DNA of 64,000 nucleotides from Cornus controversa (GCA_026545225.1 CM048846.1:58718270-58782269), one strand, 5' to 3'; positions 46,502 through 59,023 are shown, counted from the first letter of the stretch. Notes: a model not told the origin generated them from the sequence alone. Program-made: numbers and translations.

Positions 46502-46681
46502 GATAGATCACTCCATTGTGGAAAGCTTTGGTGGAGAGGGAAAACCTTGCATCACTGCTACGGTTTATCCCACATTGTCCATTGATAGTGAGGCACATCT
46601 TTATGCCTTCAACAATGGAACTGAGTGTGAAAATCTCAAGATTTGAGTGCTTGGAGCATGAAGAAACCTCAAATCAATTGA
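46502..46681 (+). pseudogene. isolated terminal exon of an acid invertase (GH32)
   Basis: After an intron-like acceptor (TTGTTTTGTGCAG), the sequence encodes [20 protein letters not shown] and then [11 protein letters not shown], a conserved C-terminal block of plant cell-wall/vacuolar beta-fructofuranosidases. A frame change near 46627 is needed to reach SAWSMKKPQIN and a stop at 46679-46681. None of the catalytic N-terminal domain (NDPN, RDP, EC motifs) is in the window. It is either a captured exon or the residue of a deleted gene. Not functional. Confidence 0.75.
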
Positions 46682-48728
46682 AAGAGTAGTGGCTACACAT
46701 GAGAATTTGATGAATAACAAAGAAGATTTTTTTTCTCTCAATTGATTTATGATAATTATATTGTTCTACATAAATAAAATAAAATTTTCAATTCTTATTT
46801 CTTTTTATTGTTCCTTTTCAATATAATTTTTCATTGACTTGATCAAATTTTGCTGCTTGTCATGAGAAATGAATTAAAGTAAAATAGCATCTCCACCTCA
46901 TTTTAATTTTTATTACAATGATTGGGTTACTTGAATCCTTCCTAACATAAATTTTAAATAACTCCATGCACCTTGTTATTTAAAATACACATTATTATTC
47001 TCTCAAATCCATCAACCTATATTTCTTAGGTAATGAACCGAAAAATTCATTCATTTGAAATCCTTATAATTAGTACTCATACAAATATACAAGAAAAAAA
47101 CATGAAGATACTTAAAATACTACATGATGATCATTAAAAACAAAAGAAACAGATATAGCTGAATAATTTCTTCAAAATTCACCCTGGCAACCAAGAAAAA
47201 CCTGAGAGACCCCAATAAACTACACACTCCTATCCCTAAAAAGAGAGAAGATGGCAATACAAATTTAATAAGCACGGAGAAAATCGAAGAAGCATACATC
47301 TCAAAAAAATCCAGGACACCACAACCACCACGAGGTTTCCATATATGCCCTATTCTGCAATTTAATGCTGCTGTTGCTTGCACTCTGGGGGGCACTCACC
47401 CTGCAAACCTTCCCCAACTTGTGATATGCCGATCTTCTGCATTTTACAGAATGTAAAGAACAAAACTGCTTAGATGCTTATTTACATTTTGTGAAAAGTA
47501 AAAGAAAAAAAAAAACACAGTTATAATATCACCTTTGGTCCAGACGATTGCAAGAATATTTCAATCAAATTACCCAAAAAAAGAAAAACAAAAAAGTATC
47601 AGCATCTTCAAAAATTAAAATTCAAAAATTTAAATGTGAGTGATAGGGTTTGGACCCCATAATTCCAAGTCCTAGAAAACCAACATGTGCTGGCAAGTCA
47701 TCTGCTGCAAAGATAAACTAAAACTCTGTTGGAAGGAATATCATTTGAGTTGAGAAAACACTTTACATTCACCAAATGAGTTGATCAAATAAATGTAAAA
47801 GCCCTCATATTACATTATAAATTGAAACCCAAGAGGTATGCTAGATCATAGTGACACTTCCTTTTTCTGATGCACTAAGTTTTCTTTTAGTTCCCTTCTA
47901 TTTGTTGTTGTTGTTGCGAAAAATAAAAAATAAAAAAAGGAATAAAATCATAACAAAGTGCTAGTTTTATTCTACTCTTGCTGTTATAGAAAATGCTCGC
48001 TACCACCTCTAACTACAAACATCACCACAACGACATCCTCTACAACTAAAAAGACCCGGACTTGCATTTGCCATTATTAACACCTCCAACCACCACTTCA
48101 CCACTAGACAACCTCAACCTCTTTGCTTGACAATTATCCCTACCACCAACATCACAAACGAACAACCTCAACCTCTTTGGCTGTCAACTATTACCTAATT
48201 ACTAGCATTATTACAAAACAAAAACAGTAGCCACCACTATCACCAGCAACCCCACAACTACTGTTGCCCAACCACTAACCCTGTCTATATAATATCTCAT
48301 CCTGCTACTGCTCCTCATAGTTGTTAAAGGCCAGTCTAGACTCCAAAAAAGACCAGGCTCATCAACAATCAGCTAGAGCGCCTCAACCTACTACATGCAA
48401 GGCCTCTTCAATCAAGAACCACACTTTTAGCAAGCCTCCAGGCTCAAAAAAAGCACGCCTCTTATTTTTTAACCATTTCATTAATATCGTTTTCTTTGTT
48501 TTTTATATGATCATCAATCTACATACTCTATATCAAATTTTGGTCATATTCAATGGATCCCATATGTTTAATCTTAAGTATGTTTAACAGAATTCATGAC
48601 CTTGTGTAACTACTGACATTAAGTCTTTCCCATGCTTGATTCATGACTTTCTTCATAATATAATATATGTTTAATAGAATTAATACATGATTATTGCTTT
48701 TTCTTGTTGCACACTTTTAACAGTATTT
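46682..48728. other. intergenic DNA without a supported gene
   Basis: AT-rich sequence. An open frame at 47120-47395 (-) has no recognised similarity and ends in a hydrophobic stretch. CCACCA/CAACCTC-rich DNA lies at 48000-48300. Nothing is convincing enough to call. Confidence 0.4.
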
Positions 48729-50999
48729 CACTACAACAAATATGACTTTTAGCGGCAGTCAAAACCGTCGCTAAAAGTACTCAAAACCGCCGCTAAAGGA
48801 TGTTGCGGCAGCCTAGTGGCGGCTTCTGTATTAGCCGCAATATGAGCCGTCGCTATAAATAGTTCGGCTATAGAGGCGGTTAAGACCGCCAGAATAGGGA
48901 AATAAACATTAGATTTTTAAAGATATAGCGGCGGTTTTAGCCGCCGTTAAAAGATGTTTGGGTAAGGGCGGTTTTGCCCGCCTCTATTGAGTAATGTTTC
49001 AAATTGGTAATTTTAAGTTATAGCAGCGGTTTTAACCGCCGCTAAAGGTCTTCTTTTTTTTTTCTTTTCTTTTTCCTTTTTTTTGGCAGATTAAAAATCT
49101 AAATGGCAACCCTATATAACAACAATTATAAATCAAAAACTATGCCCAAGTCACAACTTGCAAATTCAAAGACAAAAAAAAAAAGAACAACTTTTAAGAA
49201 ACATTGTGTCAAAGGTCTTAAAATTGAAAAATACATTCTCAACTTTCACTTTTTTATACCATAGGCCATTGAATTTCAAATTCTTACAAAAAATAGAGTA
49301 AAAGGAAAAGAACAACAACAACCAAATGAGCAAGGCTCCTAAAACATCATTACAACAATTTAAACCATCACAACAAACTATAACCTCAAGCCAAAGAATT
49401 TCCAAGTTATAACTTCTATTTTGGAGAACCTATGCCCAAGTCACAACCTGCAAATTTAAAGACAAAAAAAAGAGCTTTTAAAAAAATTGTCAAAAAGGTC
49501 TCAAAATTGATTATATATATATAAGTTGTAATAACCATTCATCTTTCTGATTATTTTGATGTCCATATTTATAAATAAAAGTATAACTATAACAACCATT
49601 GTTCATTTAGTCAATCTGCATCCAACATACAAATGGGGTTCATAATTTAACAAAGGAAAGAAACATGCCTACTTCTTTTATGTTGTAACCTATTCTCGCC
49701 AACACAATAAGGGCACAAGGAGATTCCTAATGCAATATTACTTTTAGCCAAAAAACATACAATAGAAAGAAAATTTTACAAATTTACATGTAGTTTATAC
49801 AGCAAGTCAATACAAAATGATGTTGTATGACACATTTTAGAGGAGAGTAAAACTGATGAGCCACACTGTTAGTGTTACAAGTGAAATTCCATAAGAAATT
49901 CCCTTGGGCAGGCATTGCTGTATTTGGAGGTGCCCATTGCTACATATAATTCTATGAGGTCTTTCTACATATCAAAGTCGTCCATTATTATTTTTGTTGA
50001 ATTCTACTTTAGCATACATGAAAAATTAGGAGGTGGCTGAGACTAAATTGGCTAAAAAATAGAGGACTCTGATAAATAATAATAATAAAAAAACAGAAAT
50101 ACAATAACAACGCCAAACGACTCCTTGATAAGTATTCATAGTGGACTAGACTAAATTGGTTTCAGATAGAATATTCCTGACCTGATGCAGGTGAGAGAGA
50201 GGGACTTGCATGAAAAATTGATGGACAGCTTACCTCACAGAGAATTTCCAGTCACTCACTGTTCAACATAAGTGTTGGGATGCAAAATTGGGAGCTACTG
50301 TGTGTCTACAACTGGTCAGCTCTATGGCAATGGTTTGGATACTTGGATAGCATAAGGAGTACTATAGAACGAATTGCTGTTACAGGTTGTTGGAAGATGC
50401 ATAGCATGAGCAACACGATGCATGCTGATAACTAGATTACATGTACTCAACAAATATATTATTATACTCCTAAAGAAAATTAGTACGAAATAATTACCAA
50501 TGTATTTTGCTTTATAGCACAAATTTTAACTATGCTGAAGCAATTGGTTCAGCTGGTGAAGAATATTCTGATAGTGTGGTGGAAATAGATATTTAAATGT
50601 TTATATTATTTTTGATACTTTTTTTCAGTAATACCTAATTCTTTTGAAGTACATTCTTAAGCAGAACAGTGTAACATGTACAAAAAATTTATTAAGTTAA
50701 AGCTTTACATTCATATCATTTCATAGATTGTACATTCATGTACAGGTTTTATGGTTGCCACCTAATCATTGACAAGTTATACCAAGGCCAACCAATACTA
50801 TAAGCAGTATCAATAGCCAAAGAAAAAAAAAGCTTACTGAAACTTACTAAATCTACCAGTATGGGAGTCAAAATAAAGTGGTTGAATTACTTACATATTC
50901 CCAGGACCCTCAACAGCAGATATTCCCAGGACCCTCAACAGTCATAAATACAATCTAAATTGATGTCTTGAAAGAGAAGTACGTACACAAGAAGATGGC

Positions 51000-52210
51000 C
51001 ACGCAACATTTGCTCCAGCAGAATCCCCAACTACTCTGAAACGGTTATCCAGTCTCGGTAAAGGCTCATGTCGTGCTATCGGTACCAAAATATGTACTTC
51101 CAATGGTTAGGTCCTAGTTCAATACCCCTTACTTTTGTTAATGGATTCTTACTTTGAATAGTTCCTTTTGCCACAATAGTAGTAGAGGTTCCAGAACTCA
51201 ACAAGAGAACTTCAATTAGACCTTCAACCTAAATATATAAAAATAATGTTCTAACATGTTAGGAATTGACTGAAATGGTTTATCTAAAATTAAATGAATA
51301 TACCTTAGAGGATGGACCGACACGTGTATTTGAAGAAGAGGATGATCTTGCATGTTGTGGTGCTTGTGGCGGTGCTTGAGAAGTTCCAATCTCGTTACGA
51401 ACCTATAGCAGTTAGGCAATTTAACACTCTAACTAAAACCTTTTAAATAGACAATAAAAATGATGTTACCTCTTGGGAATCCAAAGAGTCAGAAGAAGGA
51501 AAATGATATGATTTAGTAGGAGCTTGTTGGTTTGAATTATTGGGGCCCTGCAACTGTGCAAGCGTCTTCATTACCATCTGCATTTGCTCTTTTAACACGC
51601 GCACCTCTTCATTGGATTCCTTTCTAGCCTCAGAAGCATTCCTCATAATCTGAATGCGACTAGGTCTTCTACCCCACAAATCTGATGGAGTCGGACCCAA
51701 CCCAAATGTGCGAACTCTACCATATCTTTCTTCCCCCATAACTTGGAAGAATAAGTCATCCCTAGCTACTGCAGATTCCTCATTCCAAATGCATCGTGCA
51801 ACATATCTCATGTATATCATTATCTTCATCATCTTCATCGAAGCCCTGGTCAACAGTTTCATTAGCAACTCTTGAAGATACTTCCTCCCATGGTGAATCC
51901 AATGTGTGTAATTCTTAAGAAACCCATTGACAACAATATCATCTAATGCATTTCGATGATTCTTCCAAAAACAGTTCACACATTTAACGCATGGGCACAA
52001 TATCATTCCTTCATGAGCTGCATTAGCAAATGCAAACTCTAGGAACCTTCCAACTCCTTCTAGATATTCATTGCTCACCCTATTTTATCGAACACACAAA
52101 AATGTTAATAGTAACTTGTTAACACATATTATTGTACTTATTAGCTCTATTAATTTGGATATAAAGCATTTGTATAGGTACCTTGGTTTTTTTATCCAAC
52201 TCTTATCCAT
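51000..52210 (-). pseudogene. CACTA TNP1/TNPA-like gene, minus strand
   Basis: Exons inferred from GT-AG sites: 52182-52210 (MDKSWIKKPR across the junction), 51470-52079, 51304-51402, and one starting at 51228 and running to about 51000. Exon 2 begins with a transposase-associated domain (PF13963-like: SNEYLEGVGRFLEFA, CPCVKC, HWIHHGRK). It then jumps to the C-terminal part of a Ptta/En/Spm protein (GLGPTPSDLWGRR) with a coiled-coil-like EEVRVLKEQMQMVMKTLAQL. Exon 4 encodes a TNP1-like tail (VAKGTIQSKNPLTKVRGIEL) that needs a frame change near 51085. The protein is probably a deletion fusion. Confidence 0.78.
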
Positions 52211-52959
52211 GTTTGTTTCTGTAACAAAGTACCAACAAAGTAAGCTAAAAGGATTCAACCCCAATATCCCATTAGAGTAGTAATGTCATAACTCATCATT
52301 AGATAATAGCATGTTGCCAATAATAGCAGTATTTTATGCAATAAAACCAGGGTCTATTATATTACCTACGATATGAACATCTAATGGGTGTTCCCAGTAA
52401 TACCTCCACAAATTAGTCTATTTCAAGACTCAGTTATCTATAACAACACATATATGTTACAAAAAAATCTTCTACAAACTCTGATTTTATGGGGACACTT
52501 AATGTACATAAAACAGAAAAAACATAAAAATTAACTTGAATCAAGTAACCAAGTGATTGGAAATTAGCCAAATAGTGGAAATTTTATTTCTAAAAAGATC
52601 CTTGATGTTAATTTATGTGGATAGGCTTATTTACAGTTGTATAATAAAGTTGGGGCTTCATTGGAATCACCCTATTCTTTTTGGGTCTTTTACATACTTA
52701 TTTAAGAGTCTAAGGAACCCTGCATATGGAAGCTACAAGTTTAAGTAAATGTACATATAGGAGTCCCAGATAATATTATATATATGTAGATAAAAATCTA
52801 AATATAACAATTGACATAGATACAAACTATAGGAGTATAAGCATTAGCATACAAGTGCCAAGTATATATAATATAGAGATTCATGTATGACAAGTGAAGC
52901 ATGAATGGTTGTGTTTTAGCCGAGATGTGATTGTTTTAGCCTACTGATCTTTACAGTTA

Positions 52960-53100
52960 ACCACTTGATTGGTCATTGCAGAAAAAACTGAGTTGAATCT
53001 GCTGGACATGGTTCATACCACTTGTCGCGAGCATGGAATATGCAGATCAGAATTGGAGAAGAGGCTACTGCATTGCCTCTGGGTCTTGTCAAACATTCTT
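52960..53100 (+). other. exon-like fragment of unknown origin inside the CACTA element
   Basis: After TTGGTCATTGCAG the frame reads KTELNLLDMVHTTCREHGIC and RSELEKRLLHCL, with codon use and a splice acceptor like a host exon. I do not recognise the family. A captured host exon is possible; it could also be chance. Confidence 0.35.
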
Positions 53101-53825
53101 ACTTCTAATATATATATTTATTTTTTCAAAAGAGAATCAAATTTTCTTTCACTTTCTTCTTGCATTCTAATTAAGGATATTTATTTTTTGTTTTTTAAAA
53201 TTTTGCAGTAGACATTTCAAGCTTGGGATACTTTTAATGCACACAGTTGTTCTAAAGGCAGCCCTAATTTGGCAACTGGTTACCATTCATTCAGCTTCAG
53301 GGTTTTGTATATATATATATATATACACACGTGTGTGCTATATGTTGCATTTTCATTCAAATAATGACAATGAAGTATAGAGGAAAATAGGGCATACCCT
53401 CTGTGAACAAAAGGAAGACACAAAACTATCGAGTTATGAGTACATCCACTTCCAAATGCAACAGAAAAATAAGGAACAAAAACTTATGCAAGAAAAGCTT
53501 ATATATCACTGAAATTAACTAGATGAGAAAATTTCTTTACCTATTTAATCAATTTGGGATTTCATTATGGAGAAATAGAGACATATACATATGGAAAATA
53601 AATAAAACACAGTGCACAGGAACAAAAATAGTAAAACAAACGAAATAACACACCTCTCTAGTGATAATTACGGTTTTAGAGTTATAGAAAAGGGAGAGAG
53701 AAAGCTCCTCGTCTGCTTCTTCATTATCAATTGCACTGCGTATAAAATAGAGAAAACAAAAAGCACAAAAAATAAAAATCTAACTAAAAGAAAATTAGGC
53801 TATGCCTATTTCCAATTATATATAA

Positions 53826-53828
<3 letters not shown>

Positions 53829-53891
<63 letters not shown>

Positions 53892-53892
53892 G
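53829..53892. repeat. (CA)n(TA)n compound microsatellite
   Basis: About 22 CA units followed by about nine TA units, inside the CACTA element. Confidence 0.92.
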
Positions 53893-54854
53893 CACAGAAA
53901 GAGATACAAAAATACCTTGCAGATTAGTGGAGTTTTGAGGAGATTCATAGAAGCTGTAGATGGATTTTTGATAAGTTTTAGAGAACTGCAGCAATGGAGT
54001 GTATTTTTTGAATTAGAGTGAATCGTTGAGATTAAGAGTAGAAACTAGAGAGAGATTAGGAAGATAGATAATATTCTTACATTCGATGATCAATGAGAAC
54101 TCAGAACAGAGTTTGGATTGGCAATAAGAACCCTAGAGGGAGGATCAGAGCTCGTCGTTCATAGCTAAAGGTAAATGAGAGAGAGATTTGGATGAATTAG
54201 AAAATGTTAGTGATCGATGAGAAAATGTTAGAGATGAAATTCAGATCTGTAATGAACTCTGGAGAAAGGATCAAGAGTATTGAAACCATGAAGATCAAAG
54301 CTCGTGTGAGAGACTTAAGAGAGGGAGTGGCTGAGAGAGGAGTTGTCTATGCACGTTTCATGAGGAGAGATGCAATATGAAAGTCACGTGAGGTATGAAT
54401 AGGTTTTAGGTGGCGGCTTATTTTTGGGTGCCACTAAAATTTGGCCACAATAGACTTACTTTGTTGTAGTGTTTGATTTACTTAATGCATATGCATACCG
54501 GAAGGATTTATGTCCATTTTTTCTGTACTAAGAAACCCATCACTCTCCTTGTTACATAATTATAGAAGAATTGGATCATTACTCAGAACTTGAAATTTAA
54601 ATAATATGGGAAGATCATAAAACCAATTTGAACTTTCTATATGAGATTATTACAATGCAAGTTATTCACATATACCTTGCTTTGACAGAGTAATTAATTC
54701 TTAATAAATGTAATTCTTCATTAATCCTTAATGAATGTAATTCTTCTTATTCTTTTTATTTTAATTTATTTTGAGCACCCCATATACATTTCATGTTAAT
54801 TAATTTCTTTACATGTTTGATGTCTTGAATAATATACACTACAACAAATTGGGT

Positions 54855-55510
54855 TTTTTGCGACAAATTTTTTAGCGACAAAAGATATTTGTCACAACAA
54901 AATTATTTTTTGCGACAACAATAAAACTTGTCGCCTATTCATACTATAAGCGACAAAAACTAATTTTGTCACAACAACTTGTCGCAAAAACCCATCCCGC
55001 CATTTTCCCCTTCCCGCCATATGGCGGGAAAAGGATATAGCGACAAAATATAAATGCTGACAAAAAGATTTGTCGTTAGTAATTATATTTTAGCGACAAA
55101 TGAATTTTTGTCACTTTAAATTCATTTTTAATGACAAATACGTTTTTGTCACCATTTGGTGGAATTTAGTGACATATAGTTTGTCGCTATAGATTAGCTT
55201 GTAGAGACAAATATTGTTTGGTCGCGAAATACTTGATTTTAGCGACAACATGTCTTATCGCCATTTAATTGATTCTAGCGACAAATAATATTTGTCGCTA
55301 GTTACTAACTTTTAGTGACAAACGTATTTTTGTCACAAAATACTTGATTCAAGTGACAAAATGTCTTTGTCACCATTGATTGATTCTAGTGACAAATAAG
55401 ATGTCGCTAGTTGCTACCGTTTAGCGACAAACAAAATTTTGTCGCAAAATGCTACTTATAGCAACAAAACCCTTATGTCGCCATTGACGGATTTCAGTGA
55501 CAACTAATTT
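54855..55510. repeat. CACTA subterminal repeats (GCGACAAA)n
   Basis: Some twenty copies in both orientations of AGCGACAAA and TTTGTCGC or a close variant, spaced 15-50 bp. In characterised En/Spm elements such arrays bind TNPA. Many copies have G-to-A or C-to-T changes (AGTGACAAA). Confidence 0.9.
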
Positions 55511-55716
55511 GTGTAATTACTTATATGGAGATGAAATAGTAATTGACATGCACATACACTTAGGATAGAAAATATATTAATTAGTAGCTTTTAGTACGTA
55601 ATACACATTTTTCATCTTAATTATTAATTAATTTGTCAAAGAATTGCGTGCAAAGGTAATTAAAATTTGATCCCACAACTATTTAGTAATAGAAATATGC
55701 ATCTCTAATCGAAGGT

Positions 55717-55795
55717 CAAACCAGAGACAAAGGGTTGTGGGGGCCACTCCATTGGTGGGCCCCATATATAGCCCCCCTTGTCTCTGGTTAATCAT
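55717..55795. repeat. short imperfect hairpin
   Basis: AACCAGAGACAAAGGG at the left pairs with CCCTTGTCTCTGGTT at the right, with GGGGGCC and GGGCCCC further in. No target duplication is obvious. Possibly a small MITE. Confidence 0.6.
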
Positions 55796-55904
55796 TATTA
55801 TTAAGACCAATGTTTCCAAAGTATGTAGAAGGTTGAGGGTTCAATTAGTCTCCATAAATAGGAGTAGGTGCAAGTTTATTGTAAGGTAAAAATAAAAAAT
55901 ACCA

Positions 55905-56030
55905 ACGAGCATTACCTCAAACGGAATGAGCTCTCCTCCCCAAAGGAGAGGCTGAATGTTCAAGCCCTTTTAAGGACGTTGATATTGTGAGTGTGCGTGA
56001 ATTACTATGAACTTTCAAAAAAAATAAAAA
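55905..56030 (+). mobile_element. SINE-like element (candidate)
   Basis: A tRNA-like head with A-box-like CATTACCTCAAACGG (about 55910) and B-box-like GTTCAAGCCC (about 55958). A body ending GTGAGTGTGCGTG and an A-rich tail at 56017-56031 follow. The arrangement fits a plant tRNA-derived SINE; the target duplication is unclear. Confidence 0.5.
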
Positions 56031-56184
56031 ATTATTAATTGATAAGAAGTACGTGTTGTCAAAATACTTATATGTACATCTATGGCAATAGGGTACGTGT
56101 GGTTTGGTAATAAAACCAATTCAACCATTGTTAATAAATATAGTGACTTTGTTTTAGAATATATATATATCCATATCTACTTAT

Positions 56185-56950
56185 TAGGGATGTCAACGGG
56201 ACGAGTTTGAGATCGGCCATCACTTTCCCAAACCCGTGCCATGCATAAAAATATTTTTTGAAACCCGCCCTGCCCCTTTTCACATCAGAGTTGGGACAAG
56301 TTCGAGGCACCCCAATATACATAATTTAAAGAAAAACATGCAATTAAAACTTAAAAATTTTAAGATAATTTTTGTAAAGTTTTTTAGTATAGTAATGAAT
56401 TTAACAATCATAAGATCACAAAAATGTTCCAGGAATTTAACATTATAATTAGAAATATAGGAAAAACATTTTAGATAAAAAAATTAGGGAGGAGATCGTA
56501 CTCCTATTTTTTATGTTTGCATTCCCATCTTAGGAGAAATGTCACTTCTAACCTTTACTTCACATGTGAATGATTAACTTTTTTTAAAATACTAAACTAC
56601 CATTTCAGACATCCTTTTGTCTCTTATCTTTAATGTTTATGGTCTCTCTTGATCGGATCCAAAAAAATACTCGAAAAAAAATAATCCAAAAAAAAGGGTA
56701 GTTGTGGTATTATAAAATAAGGGATGGTGTATTTATTAGTTTAGGGACCTTCTTGTCATTTTCTTTAAAATAAAAAGGTAAGTGGAGTGTAATTGTAAAA
56801 AATGGGAGTGCGAATATCGCTATCAAAAATTAATATTTATTTACAAATTTATTATTAAACTCGATCTATTCCGAAACTCGCCCCTAACTCTATCATAATC
56901 GATGATCCCAAAGTTGTCCTCATTTCAGGCGGCTTAAATTGACATCCCTA
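56185..56950. mobile_element. hAT-like element with TAGGGATGTCAA ends
   Basis: Left end TAGGGATGTCAACGGGACG; right end TTAAATTGACATCCCTA. Both terminal segments carry AACCCG/CTCGCCC phrases typical of plant hAT-like MITEs. An inserted repeat at about 56488-56828 enlarges it. An 8 bp target duplication was not found, so ends may be mutated. Confidence 0.6.
56488..56828. mobile_element. MITE-like insertion, related to 11508-11640
   Basis: Diverged inverted ends (ACTCCTATTTTTTATGTTTG versus CACTCCCATTTTTTACAATT read inward from the right). The right half is the inverted counterpart of 11508-11640. It interrupts the hAT-like element, whose relative at 57160-57455 lacks it. Confidence 0.6.
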
Positions 56951-57139
56951 CTCCTGATTTAACCTACTTAATTATCAACTTACTCCAATTAATATGAGTT
57001 AATTTTAATATGAATTACTTCAACTGAGAATTTTTTAAGTTAATTAGAAGTTAAAATATAGTACGTTTTGATGTTTGAGCTATAAGTATATGTATTGTAC
57101 AAATAAGAATTTCATTAAATTAAGGAAATCTATTTATTT

Positions 57140-57660
57140 ATGTATATCGGGGTTTAGGGTGCCCTGATATGCATAGTTTTAACGAAAAAATAATTCCAAC
57201 TTAAAAAAAATTAAGATAAACTTTGTAATTTTTTAGTATGGTCAAGTATTTAACAATCATAATAACAAAAATGTTAAAATTTAAAATGATCATAAGATAT
57301 AAAGGAAAAAAGAAAATTTATATAGCTAATAAAGTAATGTTTATTTATATATTTATTATTAATTTGGTCAGGTGCCCCTGACCCTATTAGGATGATCCCA
57401 AACCCATTCCAATGGAAGTGGGATAGGGCATAGCAGGTTAAATTGACATCCCTACTACTGGTTTAAGTTAATTATCAACATACTTGAATTAATATGAGTT
57501 GATTTTAATAAGAGTTACTTCAAGTGAGAATTATTTGAAGTTGGAATTAAAAGTTAAAATATAATTTTGTTGTTTGATCTATAAGTATATGTATTGTACA
57601 CATAACAATTTCATTTAATTAGAAAAATCTATTTATCTAAATTAAGTAACTAGATTAGTC
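57140..57660. repeat. second copy of the hAT-like element and its flank
   Basis: Bases 57150-57454 match 56300-56487 plus 56829-56950 without the insertion, ending TTAAATTGACATCCCTA. The following 57455-57650 matches 56951-57133. Because flank is duplicated too, this is a segmental tandem duplication rather than two insertions. Confidence 0.7.
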
Positions 57661-58789
57661 AATTGAAAATCTATCTATGAATTAACTAATCTAAGAGCAC
57701 ACTCTTGTTGGTGCTAATTATAATTGTTTGTGATTGTATAATATATAACTAATGTGTACCTAGGACTTAGAAAATTATACTCAATACACTATTTCTTTTT
57801 GCCAATCAACAAATTGAATTATTTATTGCTTCAATTAGAGATGATTTTTTTTATAGGAATCACTTTAGATGAGGTTTTTCTAGTGGTATATGTAGATTTA
57901 ATTTAGACTAAAAAATGTACTTTATTGTTTGCTCTACAATTATATAATAGATATATAAATTGATGAGGTTTTTCTAGTGGTATGGATTTAGAATTTAAAT
58001 ATTCTAATTTGTGACTTCTTTACAATTATAATATTGATATATAAATTTATTTAGGCACCATAACAAATTCATTAGCTAAATTTACCGCCCCAAAAAAATA
58101 TTTGCCACGCTCCTAATTAGGGTTACTCTCAAAGACGGTTCTTTACCTCTCTCACACATCACACACAAAGACAAATCGATCAGAGAGGCGATTTTGGGGC
58201 AAGTCAAGCACAAATAATTTCGATTGAGTTGAATCTTCACTACAAGGTTGGTATTCCAAAATATTTCCATTTTTTTTTGAAGTTCTGTATAAATAGGGTT
58301 TCAGTCTCCTAAAAAATTATACCTCATGATATCACTGATGTGCAAGATCAATCCTACTAACTGTTGAACAAACATTGAATTTGTGCAAATAATAAATAAT
58401 ATTGAGAAAGGAATTGCATAGTTTTGTGTTAATTTTTATTGTTTTTGTTAGACTTTCAACATAATATCCTTATTGGTTCAGACCTAAGTATATGATGAAT
58501 GGCACAAAACTGGATTTAATTAGTATATTTCTCTATCTATCTATCTATGAGTAATAGGGTTTGGGTCGATCAACTTGTTTTTGTGTTCTAACTTTTGAAA
58601 ATTATTTTTTAGAAGATGACCACATATGTATTTTCTACTTGACTGTTTATGCAACAGCCTTGAAGTTCTGCTGTTTGTGAAGCTTTTTCTTTGTTAATAT
58701 ATTTTTTCTATTTGGAGAACCTTTTGAAGGCAGCCAAACAAATTCAGTCACTATAAATGGTCATCACCACTCCAATCCTCAATTTTAAA
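57661..58789. other. AT-rich interior of the second CACTA element
   Basis: No gene is recognised. A CT/CA-rich patch near 58140-58185 followed by ACAAG|GTTGG near 58248 could be a transcript leader and donor for the downstream transposase gene, but this is only suggestive. Confidence 0.35.
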
Positions 58790-59023
58790 TTAGTAAATTA
58801 AGCCTCCTCTATCCAAAATCACAACTAACAAATATGTTGATAGGTGACTTTTATTAGTTCGAGTAACCAAACCTTCATTGTAAAATCCTAAACATTTCCG
58901 GTAGACATGTTTTCCTTTATCCCCATACTTGGTCAGGACTTCCTTTTCAAACCCATAAACTGAAGTACAATACTTTGATTCATGATTTCCACGAAGAAGA
59001 TATACCCTATGTGGCATAAAAAC
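58790..59023 (-). pseudogene. exon fragment of a plant PP7-like Ser/Thr phosphatase
   Basis: On the minus strand, after an acceptor TTTTTCTAG, the sequence encodes MPHRVYLLRGNHESKYCTSV and then KYGDKGKHVYRKCLG. LRGNHE is the metal/phosphate-binding signature of the PPP family, and YCTSVYGFEKEVLTKYG fits the plant PP7 subgroup. Similarity decays after KCLG (frame change near 58880), and the GDxHG and GDxVDRG motifs are absent from the window. It appears to be one exon captured by, or stranded in, the CACTA element. Confidence 0.78.

Larger units (their letters stand above)
48729..54471 (-). mobile_element. non-autonomous CACTA (En/Spm) transposon, 5.7 kb
   Basis: Terminal inverted repeats CACTACAACAAAT (48729) and, from the right, CACTACAACAAAG (54471), flanked by the 3 bp duplication TTT (48726-48728, 54472-54474). 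Subterminal repeats at 48750-49045 carry AGCGGCGGTTTTAGCCGCC-type motifs; the right end has a shorter set (GTGGCGGCTTA, GTGCCACTAAAA). It encodes a TNP1/TNPA-like gene on the minus strand but no tnp2 transposase, so it depends on another element. Microsatellites lie at 53300-53330 and 53829-53892. Confidence 0.93.

Noticed and set aside
47120..47395. Minus-strand frame with a hydrophobic C-terminus
   Set aside because: No family recognised and no supporting exon neighbours; could be chance.
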